From Streptomyces endocoffeicus (GTDB lineage Bacteria > Actinomycetota > Actinomycetes > Streptomycetales > Streptomycetaceae), in assembly GCF_016741935.1 (NCBI RefSeq), contig NZ_JAERRG010000002.1, positions 186,001 through 250,000 of the forward strand: a stretch of DNA of 64,000 bases. Direction: 5' to 3'. Below the pieces are notes generated by a model that had not been told where the DNA came from, ran no database searches, and was given only the letters and a program-made list of their open reading frames with translations. Position numbers and translations under genes: made by a program. How positions within the stretch are numbered: position 1 is the stretch's first letter; every line of letters starts with the position of its first letter. Positions 1-8,779 of the stretch are shown in pieces.

Positions 1-530
1 TCCTCGGTGTCGATATGGGTGTCGGCATGCGGGTGGACGACGATATCCAGCCCGAAGCGCTCCCGCACCTCACGGCCGAGCCGCTCCATCCCGGTGGACA
101 GATGGCGCCACTGCTCGGCCGTGAGCGTCGGGGGCTCGATCAGCTCGGCGGTCTTGTCGTCCCGCCAGAAGGAGGGGATGACCACGAGGTGCTTGGCGTT
201 CATCGCCCGGGTCAGCTCGGCCACCTGGGAGACATGCTCCCAGGTGGCGTCCCAGACCTCGGGGCCGCGGTGCAGCGAGGTGAAGACGGTGCCCGCGGAG
301 ACCGTGAGACCGCGCCGGCCGGTCTCCTCGGTGAGCCGGGCCGGGTCCGTGGGCAGATAGCCGTACGGACCCAGCTCGATCCACTCGTAACCGGCCTCCG
401 TGACCTCGTCGAGGAAGCGCTGCCAGGGGACCTGCTGTTCGTCGTCGGGGAACCACACCCCCCAGGAGTCGGGGGCCGAGCCGACCCGGATGCGGTCCAG
501 GGCGGGTACGGGGGAGGCGTCGGCAGTCAT
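1..530 (-). CDS. IolE/IolH-like sugar phosphate isomerase/epimerase (partial)
   Basis: Reading the minus strand from the ATG at 530 gives a continuous frame that runs off the left edge, so only about 176 N-terminal residues are present. The opening (VGSAPDSWGVWFPDD) and the later SFWRDDK and HPHADTH stretches fit the xylose-isomerase-like TIM-barrel family that includes inosose dehydratase IolE and the IolH isomerase; the His/Asp/Glu side chains would bind a divalent metal. It is the last visible gene of a leftward operon with an inositol-type ABC transporter, so a step in inositol or inosose conversion is likely. Whether it is IolE, IolH or an inosose epimerase cannot be settled because the C-terminal metal ligands are missing. 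Confidence 0.75.
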   Translation of the reverse strand, partial: MTADASPVPALDRIRVGSAPDSWGVWFPDDEQQVPWQRFLDEVTEAGYEWIELGPYGYLPTDPARLTEETGRRGLTVSAGTVFTSLHRGPEVWDATWEHVSQVAELTRAMNAKHLVVIPSFWRDDKTAELIEPPTLTAEQWRHLSTGMERLGREVRERFGLDIVVHPHADTHIDTE

Positions 531-660
531 GGCAGAGGGTCTCCTCGGTGTGCTGGGGTGCCCGCGTCGTACTGTTTTGGGCAGCTTCACCGGCCGGGCG
601 GGGGGCCGTCAAGGCTTCGTCAGGACATTCGGACGTCTTATCAGGGAAAGGCGTCGAAGG

Positions 661-730
661 ATGGCGTCCTGTCGGAGGGAAGGCGTCTGTCGGATGGCGT
701 CTGTCGGATGGCGTCCGCAGATGGCGTCCG

Positions 731-735
<5 letters not shown>
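661..735. repeat. Short imperfect tandem repeat, unit about 14 bp
   Basis: Five head-to-tail copies related to ATGGCGTCTGTCGG begin at 661, about 680, 694, 708 and 721. The last copy runs over the stop codon of the ABC ATPase gene (731-733), and the array fills most of the gap before the downstream isomerase gene. No coding function is evident. It may be a replication-slippage product in an untranslated spacer. Confidence 0.6.
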
Positions 736-1606
<871 letters not shown>

Positions 1607-1611
1607 TCCGA

Positions 1612-2682
1612 TCACCTCCTGGCGGCCTGACGGCGCACCCACAGATTGACGAGGGTCGCGAGCAGCAGCATCACGCCGACGAAGAACTTGAACCAGTCGG
1701 GGTTCCAGTTGGCGTAGACGATGCCCTGGTTGACCATGCCGAAGATGAAGGCGCCGAGGACCGCGCCGATCGCGGAGCCATAGCCGCCGGTGAGCAGGCA
1801 GCCGCCGATCACGGCCGCGATGATGTAGTAGAACTCGTTGCCCACGCCCTCGCCGGCCTGCACGGTGTTGTACTCGAAGAGCAGATGCATGCCCACGAAC
1901 CAGGCCGCGAAGCCCACCGTCATAAAGAGCGCGATCTTGGTGAGGTTCACGGGTACGCCCACGGCCCGTGCGCTCTCCTTCGAGCCACCGGCCGCGAAGA
2001 TCCAGTTGCCGAACTTGGTGCGCAGCAGCACCCAGGTGGCGATGGCCGCGAAGATCAGCCACCACAGCACGGTGATCTTCACATCGACGCCGAAGACGTT
2101 GATCTCGGAGGCGAAGACCGACTTGGCCTGGTCGAAGCCGTCCATGTCGGTGATGGAGTCGGTGGCGACATTGCCGGTCAGCAGCTTGGTGATGGCCAGG
2201 TTGGCGCCCTGCAGCATCAGGAAGCTGGCGAGGCTGACCAGGAAGCTGGGCAGCCCGGTCTTGATCAGCAGCAGTCCGTTGATCAACCCCACGGTGAGCG
2301 AGACCAGCAGGGCGACGAGCACACCCACCCAGACATTGGCGGTGAGCTGGAAGCTGAGCATGCTCGCGGCCAGCGCCGAGGAGGTGACGGCGACTCCGGC
2401 CGACAGGTCGAACTCACCGCCGATCATCAGCAGGGAGACGGCCAGCGCCATGATGCCCATGGTGGACGCCTGGTAGAGGACGGTGGCGAAGGAGTCGGCC
2501 TGCCGGAAGGTGGGGGCCACGGCGAAGAAGAAGAGGTAGACGCCGACGGCCGCGACCAGCGCCCCGATCTCGGGCCGGGCCAGCGCCCGCCGGGCCAGCG
2601 AGCGTTCGGCGGTGCGGCTCTTGGGCGGGACCGCGGGGGAGGCGGGCGGGGTGGCGGCCGCCGGGGTGGCGGTATGGGTCAT
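1612..2682 (-). CDS. ABC transporter permease (RbsC/BPD_transp_2 type)
   Basis: This 356-aa integral membrane protein has a Pro/Ala/Thr-rich cytoplasmic N-terminus of about 45 residues followed by roughly eight to ten hydrophobic segments. The segment GGEFDLSAGVAVTSSALAAS and the C-terminal GGCLLTGGYGSAIGAVLGAF match the two conserved regions of ribose/xylose/inositol-family permeases. It would form the channel of the importer with the neighbouring ATPase and lipoprotein. It lies 7 bp after the binding-protein gene and ends 5 bp before the ATPase start, so all three are almost certainly co-transcribed. Confidence 0.92.
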   Translation of the reverse strand: MTHTATPAAATPPASPAVPPKSRTAERSLARRALARPEIGALVAAVGVYLFFFAVAPTFRQADSFATVLYQASTMGIMALAVSLLMIGGEFDLSAGVAVTSSALAASMLSFQLTANVWVGVLVALLVSLTVGLINGLLLIKTGLPSFLVSLASFLMLQGANLAITKLLTGNVATDSITDMDGFDQAKSVFASEINVFGVDVKITVLWWLIFAAIATWVLLRTKFGNWIFAAGGSKESARAVGVPVNLTKIALFMTVGFAAWFVGMHLLFEYNTVQAGEGVGNEFYYIIAAVIGGCLLTGGYGSAIGAVLGAFIFGMVNQGIVYANWNPDWFKFFVGVMLLLATLVNLWVRRQAARR

Positions 2683-2689
2683 GGCCGGC

Positions 2690-3700
2690 TCACCGCGTTC
2701 CCTTCTGCGCGAACTTGGCGATGGTGTCCACGTTGTCCTTGGTGACGAACGCGGGCCCGGTCAGCACGGGCTGCTCGCCGCCGCCGCTGAAGTTGCCGTT
2801 GTTCTTGTAGAGCCACAGGGAGTCGATCGACAGATAGCCCTGGAGGTAGGGCTGCTGGTCGACGGCGAACTGGACGTCGCCGCTCTGCACGGCCGAGACC
2901 AGGTCCTTGTTGAGGTCGAAGGTGGCGACCTTGGCCTTGTCGCCCGCGTCCTTCGCGGACTGCACGGCGGTCAGGGCGAACGGGGCGCCCAGGGTGACGA
3001 CATAGTCGATGCTCGAATCCTGCTTGAGCTTCGCGGAAATCGTCGACTTGACCGATGGCATGTCGGTTCCGTTGACGTACAGGATGTCGGTCTTGCCCTT
3101 GAAGGTCTTCTTCACACCCGCGCAGCGGGCCTCGAGGGCGACATGGCCCTGCTCCTGGATCACGCAGATGTCGTGCTTGGCGCCGATCTCGTTGAGGTGC
3201 TTGCCGAATGCCTGGCCGGCGATGTTCTCGTCCTGGCCGAAGTACTCCAGCAGACCCATGTCCTTCCACTGGTCGAGTCCGGCGTTGAAGGCGACGACCG
3301 GGATCCCGGCCTTCTTCGCCTTGGCTATCGCGCCCTTCATGGCGTCGGGCTTGGCGAGGGTGACGGCGATGCCGTCGACCTTCTGGTTGATCGCGTTCTG
3401 GATCAGGTTGGCCTGGTCGGCTCCGTTGGGGTTGCTGGAGTAGACGAGGTCGACGTTGTCCTTGGCCGCCGCGGCCTTGGCGCCCTTGCGCACCGTGTCC
3501 CAGAAGGTGTCGCCCGGGGCGGCGTGAGTGATCATCGCGATCCTCATCCGCGGGGTGTCGGCCTTACCGGCCGCGATGCCGTCGTCGGCTTCCTGGGCCT
3601 TCTTGCCACCCTGACTGCTGCAGCCCGCCGCCAGGAGGGCGGCTGCGGTGGCGAGTGCGGCGAGGCCCGCCCTGCGGTGTCGATTGAGTCTGAGGTCCAT
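2690..3700 (-). CDS. Sugar/inositol ABC transporter substrate-binding lipoprotein
   Basis: A lipoprotein signal peptide is clear: a positively charged start (RLNRHRR), a hydrophobic stretch and the lipobox LLAAGC with the lipidated cysteine at residue 27. The mature domain (about 310 residues) is a type I periplasmic-binding fold of the ribose/inositol/autoinducer-2 family, recognisable from IAMITHAAPGDTFWDTV, NGADQANLIQNAI and FAVDQQPYLQGYLS. I prefer the ATG at 3700 because GAGAGG lies about 11 bp upstream; a GTG at 3712 would overlap that ribosome-binding site. It is the first gene of the leftward operon and faces the iol control region, so it should be induced together with inositol catabolism. 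The ligand is inferred from context. Confidence 0.9.
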   Translation of the reverse strand: MDLRLNRHRRAGLAALATAAALLAAGCSSQGGKKAQEADDGIAAGKADTPRMRIAMITHAAPGDTFWDTVRKGAKAAAAKDNVDLVYSSNPNGADQANLIQNAINQKVDGIAVTLAKPDAMKGAIAKAKKAGIPVVAFNAGLDQWKDMGLLEYFGQDENIAGQAFGKHLNEIGAKHDICVIQEQGHVALEARCAGVKKTFKGKTDILYVNGTDMPSVKSTISAKLKQDSSIDYVVTLGAPFALTAVQSAKDAGDKAKVATFDLNKDLVSAVQSGDVQFAVDQQPYLQGYLSIDSLWLYKNNGNFSGGGEQPVLTGPAFVTKDNVDTIAKFAQKGTR

Positions 3701-3778
3701 CCGTTCCAGCACCTCTCAAAGCCAGGTCCGTCGAATTTGCACGGCCGTTGCAGAACGGGAGCCTCTCCCCGTGGGTGG

Positions 3779-3891
3779 CCACTGTCAAGACTTTGTCATG
3801 ACAACATTTCATCCGGACGTAACGAGGCGATAACGCGTCCCATGGGCTCGGATGATTACGTCCGTATGTAAGGACAAAGTCTTGACAGTGG
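3779..3891. promoter_or_regulatory. Divergent iol promoter/operator region with perfect 19-bp inverted repeats
   Basis: The arm at 3779-3797 is the exact reverse complement of GACAAAGTCTTGACAGTGG at 3873-3891. Each arm carries a TTGACA hexamer that points outward, to the binding-protein gene on one side and to iolC on the other. On the plus strand TTGACA (3882-3887) is followed after 18 bp by TAGACC (3906-3911), a plausible -35/-10 pair. Nested inside are a shorter inverted repeat (CGGACGTAA at 3814-3822 with TTACGTCCG at 3856-3864), TCATCCG/CGGATGA (3809-3815/3849-3855) and the palindrome TTGTCATGACAA (3793-3804). The layout suggests one repressor controlling both operons by covering both -35 elements. 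The regulator is not in this window. Confidence 0.7.
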
Positions 3892-3982
3892 GCGGGGCAC
3901 ACGTCTAGACCTGAAGGGCCGGGGTGGATCCCGGAGTTCTGAGCACCAGACCCTGAGCTGCGTCTTTCCCGAAGGGGCAGGC

Positions 3983-4930
3983 ATGAGTGAGCCGTACGAC
4001 CTGATCACGATGGGCCGCATCGGAGTGGACCTCTATCCACTGCAGACCGGTGTGCCACTGCCGCAGGTTGAAGCGTTCGGAAAGTTTCTCGGCGGCTCGG
4101 CGACCAATGTCGCGGTCTCCGCGGCCCGCCTCGGCCACCGCTCCGCGGTGATCAGCCGCACCGGGGCGGATCCGTTCGGCGACTACATCCACCAGGAGCT
4201 GCGGGCCTTCGGGGTGGACGACCGCTTCGTCACCCCCGTCGAGGAGTACCCCACCCCGATCACCTTCTGTGAGATCTTCCCGCCGGACGACTTCCCGCTG
4301 TACTTCTACCGCCGCCCCAAGGCGCCCGATCTGGAGATCCACTCCGATGAGCTGGACCTCGACGCCATCCGCGCCACCCGGATCTTCTGGATGACCGGCA
4401 CCGGGCTCAGCGAGGAGCCCAGCCGCACCAGCACCCTCGCCGCGCTCGCCGCCCGCGCCAAGAGCGGCACCACCGTCTTCGACCTCGACTGGCGGCCGAT
4501 GTTCTGGGCCGACCCGGAGACCGCCCGCCCCTTCTACGCCGAGGCGCTGCGCCACGCCACCGTCGCCGTCGGCAACGTGGACGAGTGCGAGATCGCCACG
4601 GGTGCGCGTGAGCCCAAGGCGTGCGCGCAGGCGCTGCTGGACGCGGGCGTGGAGATCGCCGTCGTCAAACAGGGCCCGCGCGGGGTACTCGCCGTGCACC
4701 GCGACGGCACCACCGCGGAGGTCCCGCCGGTCCCGGTCGAGGTGGTCAACGGGCTCGGCGCGGGCGACGCGTTCGGCGGCGCCCTGTGCCACGGGCTGCT
4801 CTCGGGCTGGCCCCTGGAGCGCGTGATGCGGTACGCCAACGCGGCGGGCGCCATTGTCGCGTCCCGCCTCGCCTGCTCCTCCGCGATGCCCACCACGGCG
4901 GAGGTCGAGGCTCTGCTGGCGGGGGACTGA
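3983..4930 (+). CDS. iolC: 5-dehydro-2-deoxygluconokinase (PfkB family)
   Basis: This 315-aa ribokinase-fold kinase phosphorylates 5-dehydro-2-deoxy-D-gluconate (DKG) to the 6-phosphate in myo-inositol catabolism. The N-terminal PfkB signature region (FLGGSATNVAVSAARLGH) and the C-terminal anion-hole/catalytic motif GLGAGDAFGG are intact; the presumed catalytic base is Asp262. Length fits stand-alone actinobacterial IolC rather than IolC-IolJ fusions. The ATG at 3983 follows GAAGGGGCAGG. It is the first gene of the rightward iol operon and is divergent from the transporter genes. Confidence 0.93.
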   Translation: MSEPYDLITMGRIGVDLYPLQTGVPLPQVEAFGKFLGGSATNVAVSAARLGHRSAVISRTGADPFGDYIHQELRAFGVDDRFVTPVEEYPTPITFCEIFPPDDFPLYFYRRPKAPDLEIHSDELDLDAIRATRIFWMTGTGLSEEPSRTSTLAALAARAKSGTTVFDLDWRPMFWADPETARPFYAEALRHATVAVGNVDECEIATGAREPKACAQALLDAGVEIAVVKQGPRGVLAVHRDGTTAEVPPVPVEVVNGLGAGDAFGGALCHGLLSGWPLERVMRYANAAGAIVASRLACSSAMPTTAEVEALLAGD

Positions 4931-5018
4931 CCCCGGGCGCCAGGCCCTCCCCCTCGTCCGGTCATGCGGGTCTCGCGCTCCGTGTGCCCTTCCTGAATCG
5001 CGAATGCGAGGAAGTACT

Positions 5019-5906
5019 TTGAGTATCAGCGTTTCGGACCTCGTGACGGTGCGCAGCCGCCACCCGGAGGCCATCGCCGAGGCGGCCGCCCGCCGGGTCC
5101 GCCGCCCCCTCATCGGTGACAGCGGCCGTCTGATGATCGTGGCCGCCGATCACCCGGCGCGCGGCGCCCTCGCCGTCGGCGGCCAGAAGCTGGCCATGGC
5201 CAACCGGGTCGATCTGCTGGAGCGGCTGTGCGTGGCGCTGTCCCGGCCCGGGGTCGACGGGGTGCTCGCCACCGCCGACATCCTCGAGGACCTGCTGCTG
5301 CTCGGCGCCCTCGAGGGCAAAGTCGTCATGGGCTCGATGAACCGCGGCGGCCTCGCCGGGGCCTCGTTCGAGCTCGACGACCGGTTCACCGGACACCGCC
5401 CCCAGGACATCGAGCGCCTCCGTTTCGACGCCGGCAAGCTGCTGCTGCGCATCGACTACGAGGACGCCGGTTCGCTGACCACCATGGTCTCCACGGCCCG
5501 CGCCATCGACGAGATGGCGGAGCGGCGGCTGCCCGTCTTCGTCGAGCCGTTCATCTCCCGGCGGACGGGCGGAAAGGTCGTCAACGACCTGTCCGCCGAG
5601 GCCGTCACCAAGTCCATAGCCATCGCCTCCGGCCTCGCCGGAACCTCCGCCTACACCTGGCTGAAGGTGCCGGTCACCGATGACGCCGACGAGATGGCGG
5701 CGGTGATGGAGACGAGCACCCTTCCGGCGGTGTTGCTCGGCGGCGACGTGGGCAAGTCTCCGCAGGACCAGGAGGAGGCGTACGAGAAGTGGCGCAAGGC
5801 GCTGGGCCTGCCCACCGTGCAGGGGCTGGTCGTCGGCCGCTCCCTGCTCTATCCGGCGGAGGGCAGTGTCGAGACCGCCGTGGACACCGCCGTCGGCCTG
5901 CTGTGA
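5019..5906 (+). CDS. Cgl0159-family (beta/alpha)8 aldolase-like protein of iol operons
   Basis: This 295-aa protein resembles the DeoC/FbaB-like family (Cgl0159 type) regularly found after iolC in actinobacterial inositol operons, where it is thought to act as the aldolase cleaving DKG 6-phosphate to dihydroxyacetone phosphate and malonic semialdehyde (the role of IolJ in Bacillus). Class I aldolase-like features include DHPARG near the N-terminus, the strand motif LLRIDYED, and TWLKVPV, which may hold the Schiff-base lysine. The start is probably TTG at 5019, preceded by GAGGAAG (5008-5014). An ATG at 5004 is in frame but would place that ribosome-binding site inside the gene. The aldolase reaction is inferred from family and context. 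Confidence 0.8.
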   Translation: MSISVSDLVTVRSRHPEAIAEAAARRVRRPLIGDSGRLMIVAADHPARGALAVGGQKLAMANRVDLLERLCVALSRPGVDGVLATADILEDLLLLGALEGKVVMGSMNRGGLAGASFELDDRFTGHRPQDIERLRFDAGKLLLRIDYEDAGSLTTMVSTARAIDEMAERRLPVFVEPFISRRTGGKVVNDLSAEAVTKSIAIASGLAGTSAYTWLKVPVTDDADEMAAVMETSTLPAVLLGGDVGKSPQDQEEAYEKWRKALGLPTVQGLVVGRSLLYPAEGSVETAVDTAVGLL

Positions 5907-5935
5907 CGCTGTAAGAAAGGCAGAGACTTCACGCC

Positions 5936-6868
5936 ATGACCACCACCGATCCGTTCCCCGGCTTCCATGTGCAGGCCGGCAAGGCGGCCGACGGCCCCTA
6001 CGCCGTGGACATCGACCCCGAGCGGGCCGGCTGGGGCTACTCCAGCCTGCGGGTCCTCGATCTGCCGCCCGGCGGTTCGCACTCCCTGGCCACCGGGGAC
6101 AGCGAGTGGATCGTGCTGCCGCTGAGCGGCGGCTGCACCGTGATCGCCGAGGGCGAGACCTTCGAACTGCACGGCCGGGAGAGCGTGTTCAGCGGGGTGA
6201 GCGACTTCGTCTATCTGCCGCGCGACTCCCACGCCCAGATCGCCAGCGGCGCGGGCGGCCGCTTCGCGCTCACCGGCGCCCGCTGCGAGCGCCGGCTGCC
6301 CGCGCGCTACGGACCGGCCTCCGCCGTCCCCGTCGAGCTGCGCGGCAGCGGCAACTGCTCGCGCCAGGTCAACAACTTCGGCGCGGCAGCCCCCGCCGGA
6401 GGCGGAAAGCCAGGTGGCGGTTTCGAATGCGACAAGCTGATCGCCGTCGAGGTGCTCACCCCGGGCGGCAACTGGTCCTCGTACCCGCCGCACAAGCACG
6501 ACCAGTGCCGCCCCGGCGAGGAGAGCGAGCTGGAGGAGATCTACTACTTCGAGATCGCCGAGGCCCACGGCAACGAGGGCATCGGCTATCAGCGGGTCTC
6601 CCCGTCCGGCCAAGGCCGTGGCACCGACGTGCTCGCCGAGGTCCGCTCCGGTGACACCGTCCTGATCCCCGACGGCTGGCACGGCCCCTCCATCGCCGCC
6701 CCCGGGCATGACATGTACTACCTCAATGTCATGGCGGGCCCGGAGGCGGAGCGCGCCTGGCTCATCTGCGACCACCCCGACCACGCCTGGATCCGCTCCA
6801 CCTGGCCGGACCAGCCCGTCGACCCCCGTCTGCCCCTCTATCAAGCACCCGCTGGAGACCCACGATGA
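5936..6868 (+). CDS. iolB: 5-deoxy-glucuronate isomerase
   Basis: This 310-aa bicupin converts 5-deoxy-glucuronate to DKG (5-dehydro-2-deoxygluconate). The metal-binding cluster PPHKHDQ...LEEIYYFE and the second cupin motif ending in DGWHGPS are the diagnostic IolB residues. An extra stretch CRPGEESE lies between the two metal motifs. It follows the aldolase-like gene by 29 bp, and its stop overlaps the iolD start in an ATGA arrangement (6865-6868), so the two are translationally coupled. Confidence 0.93.
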   Translation: MTTTDPFPGFHVQAGKAADGPYAVDIDPERAGWGYSSLRVLDLPPGGSHSLATGDSEWIVLPLSGGCTVIAEGETFELHGRESVFSGVSDFVYLPRDSHAQIASGAGGRFALTGARCERRLPARYGPASAVPVELRGSGNCSRQVNNFGAAAPAGGGKPGGGFECDKLIAVEVLTPGGNWSSYPPHKHDQCRPGEESELEEIYYFEIAEAHGNEGIGYQRVSPSGQGRGTDVLAEVRSGDTVLIPDGWHGPSIAAPGHDMYYLNVMAGPEAERAWLICDHPDHAWIRSTWPDQPVDPRLPLYQAPAGDPR

Positions 6869-8751
6869 ACGGTTCGGCAGTGCGCCGCCTCACCGTCGCC
6901 CAGGCGCTGGTGGAGTTCCTGGCCCACCAGTACACCGAGCGGGACGGGCAGCGGCATCGCCTGATCAACGCCACCTGGGGGATCTTCGGCCACGGCAATG
7001 TGGCCGGGCTCGGCCAGGCGCTGCTGGAGTCCGGGCCGGACACCATGCCGTACCTCCAGGGCCGTAACGAGCAGGCGATGGTGCACGCCGCGGTCGGCTA
7101 CGCCCGGCAGAACAACCGGCTCGCCGCCCATGCCGTCACCACCTCCATCGGCCCCGGCGCCACCAACCTCGTCACCGGTGCCGCGCTCGCCACCGTCAAC
7201 CGGCTGCCGGTGCTGCTGCTGCCCGGCGACATCTTCGCCACCCGGCCCGCCGACCCGGTGCTCCAGCAGCTCGAAGTCCCGTACGCGGGCGACATCTCGG
7301 TGAACGACGCGCTGCGCCCGGTCTCCCGCTTCTTCGACCGGGTGATGCGCCCCGAGGCGCTGATCCCGGCCGCGCTCCAGGCCGTGCGGGTGCTGGCGGA
7401 CCCGGCCGAGACCGGCGCCGTCACCCTGGCCCTGCCGCAGGACGTCCAGGCCGAGGCGTTCGACTGGCCCGAGGAGTTCTTCGCCGACCGGGTCTGGCAC
7501 GTCCGCCGCCCCGTCCCCGAGGCGGCCGAGGTGGCCGCCGCCGCGCGGACCATCCGCGCCGCCCGCCGGCCGCTGATCGTCGCGGGCGGCGGGGTCCACC
7601 ACAGCGAGGCCGAGGAGGCACTGCGCGCCCTCGTGGACGCGACCGGCATTCCGGTGGCCTCCACCCAGGCGGGCAAGGGGTCGCTGCGCTACGACCACCC
7701 CGCCGACATCGGCGGGATCGGCCACACCGGCACCGCCGTCGCGGACGACCTCGCCCGCACCGCCGACCTGGTCATCGGCGTGGGCACCCGCTACAGCGAC
7801 TTCACCACCGCCTCCGCGACACTCTTCGCGGACCCGGCCGTCCGCTTCCTCAACCTCAACATCACGCCGTTCGACGCCCACAAACTCGGTGCCACCACCG
7901 TGGTCGCCGACGCCCGCGCCGCGCTCGAAGCGCTCACCGCCGAGCTGGCGGGCCACCGGGTGGACGAGACCTACGAGGCCGAGTACCGCACCGGGAAGGC
8001 CGCGTGGGAGCTGCGGGTGGACGCCGCGTACGCCGCCGAGGACGAGACCGCCCGCCCGTCCCAGACCCAGGTCCTGGGCGCGCTGGACGCGGTCGTCGGC
8101 GACGAGGACGTGGTGATCAACGCGGCGGGCTCGCTGCCGGGCGACCTCCACAAGCTGTGGCGCGCCCGCTCCCCGCGCCAGTACCACCTCGAATACGGCT
8201 ACTCCTGCATGGGATACGAGATCCCCGGCGCCATCGGCGTACGGCTCGCGGCGCCCGCCACCCCGGTCTGGGCGCTGGTCGGCGACGGTACGTATCTGAT
8301 GATGCCCACCGAGATCGTCACCGCGGTCCAGGAGGGCATCAACATCAACATCGTGCTGCTGCAGAACCACGGCTACGCCTCGATCGGCGGTCTGTCGGAG
8401 ACCACCGGCGCCGAGCGCTTCGGCACCGCCTACCGCTTCCGGGCGCCCGACGGGCAGTACACCGGCGATCCGCTCCCGGTCGACCTGGCCGCCAACGCCG
8501 CCTCGCTGGGCATGGACGTGCTGCGCGCGAAGAGCGTGGGCGAGCTGCGGGCGGCGCTCGCCGAGGCCCGCGCCTCGGACCGGCCCACATGTGTCTATGT
8601 GGAGACCGAAACGGCCGACACAGTGTCCGGCGCACCCGAGGCACAGGCGTGGTGGGATGTGCCTGTCGCCCAGACAGCGACCCGTCCGGCCGCCGTGAAG
8701 GCCCGCGAGGACTACGACCGGCAGGCCGCCGCACGCCGCCGCCACCTCTGA
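6865..8751 (+). CDS. iolD: 3D-(3,5/4)-trihydroxycyclohexane-1,2-dione acylhydrolase (ThDP-dependent)
   Basis: This 628-aa thiamine-diphosphate enzyme opens the cyclohexanedione ring in inositol degradation. The three domains of the acetolactate-synthase superfamily are visible: an N-terminal pyrimidine-binding domain with the catalytic glutamate in GRNEQAM, a central domain, and a C-terminal pyrophosphate-binding domain whose GDGTY motif begins at residue 473 and continues to INIVLLQNHGYASIGGL. Length matches other IolD proteins. It overlaps iolB by 4 bp and is followed 28 bp later by mmsA. Confidence 0.95.
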   Translation: MNGSAVRRLTVAQALVEFLAHQYTERDGQRHRLINATWGIFGHGNVAGLGQALLESGPDTMPYLQGRNEQAMVHAAVGYARQNNRLAAHAVTTSIGPGATNLVTGAALATVNRLPVLLLPGDIFATRPADPVLQQLEVPYAGDISVNDALRPVSRFFDRVMRPEALIPAALQAVRVLADPAETGAVTLALPQDVQAEAFDWPEEFFADRVWHVRRPVPEAAEVAAAARTIRAARRPLIVAGGGVHHSEAEEALRALVDATGIPVASTQAGKGSLRYDHPADIGGIGHTGTAVADDLARTADLVIGVGTRYSDFTTASATLFADPAVRFLNLNITPFDAHKLGATTVVADARAALEALTAELAGHRVDETYEAEYRTGKAAWELRVDAAYAAEDETARPSQTQVLGALDAVVGDEDVVINAAGSLPGDLHKLWRARSPRQYHLEYGYSCMGYEIPGAIGVRLAAPATPVWALVGDGTYLMMPTEIVTAVQEGININIVLLQNHGYASIGGLSETTGAERFGTAYRFRAPDGQYTGDPLPVDLAANAASLGMDVLRAKSVGELRAALAEARASDRPTCVYVETETADTVSGAPEAQAWWDVPVAQTATRPAAVKAREDYDRQAAARRRHL

Positions 8752-8779
8752 CGTTTTTCTAGAGAAAGGCTCCGCACCC

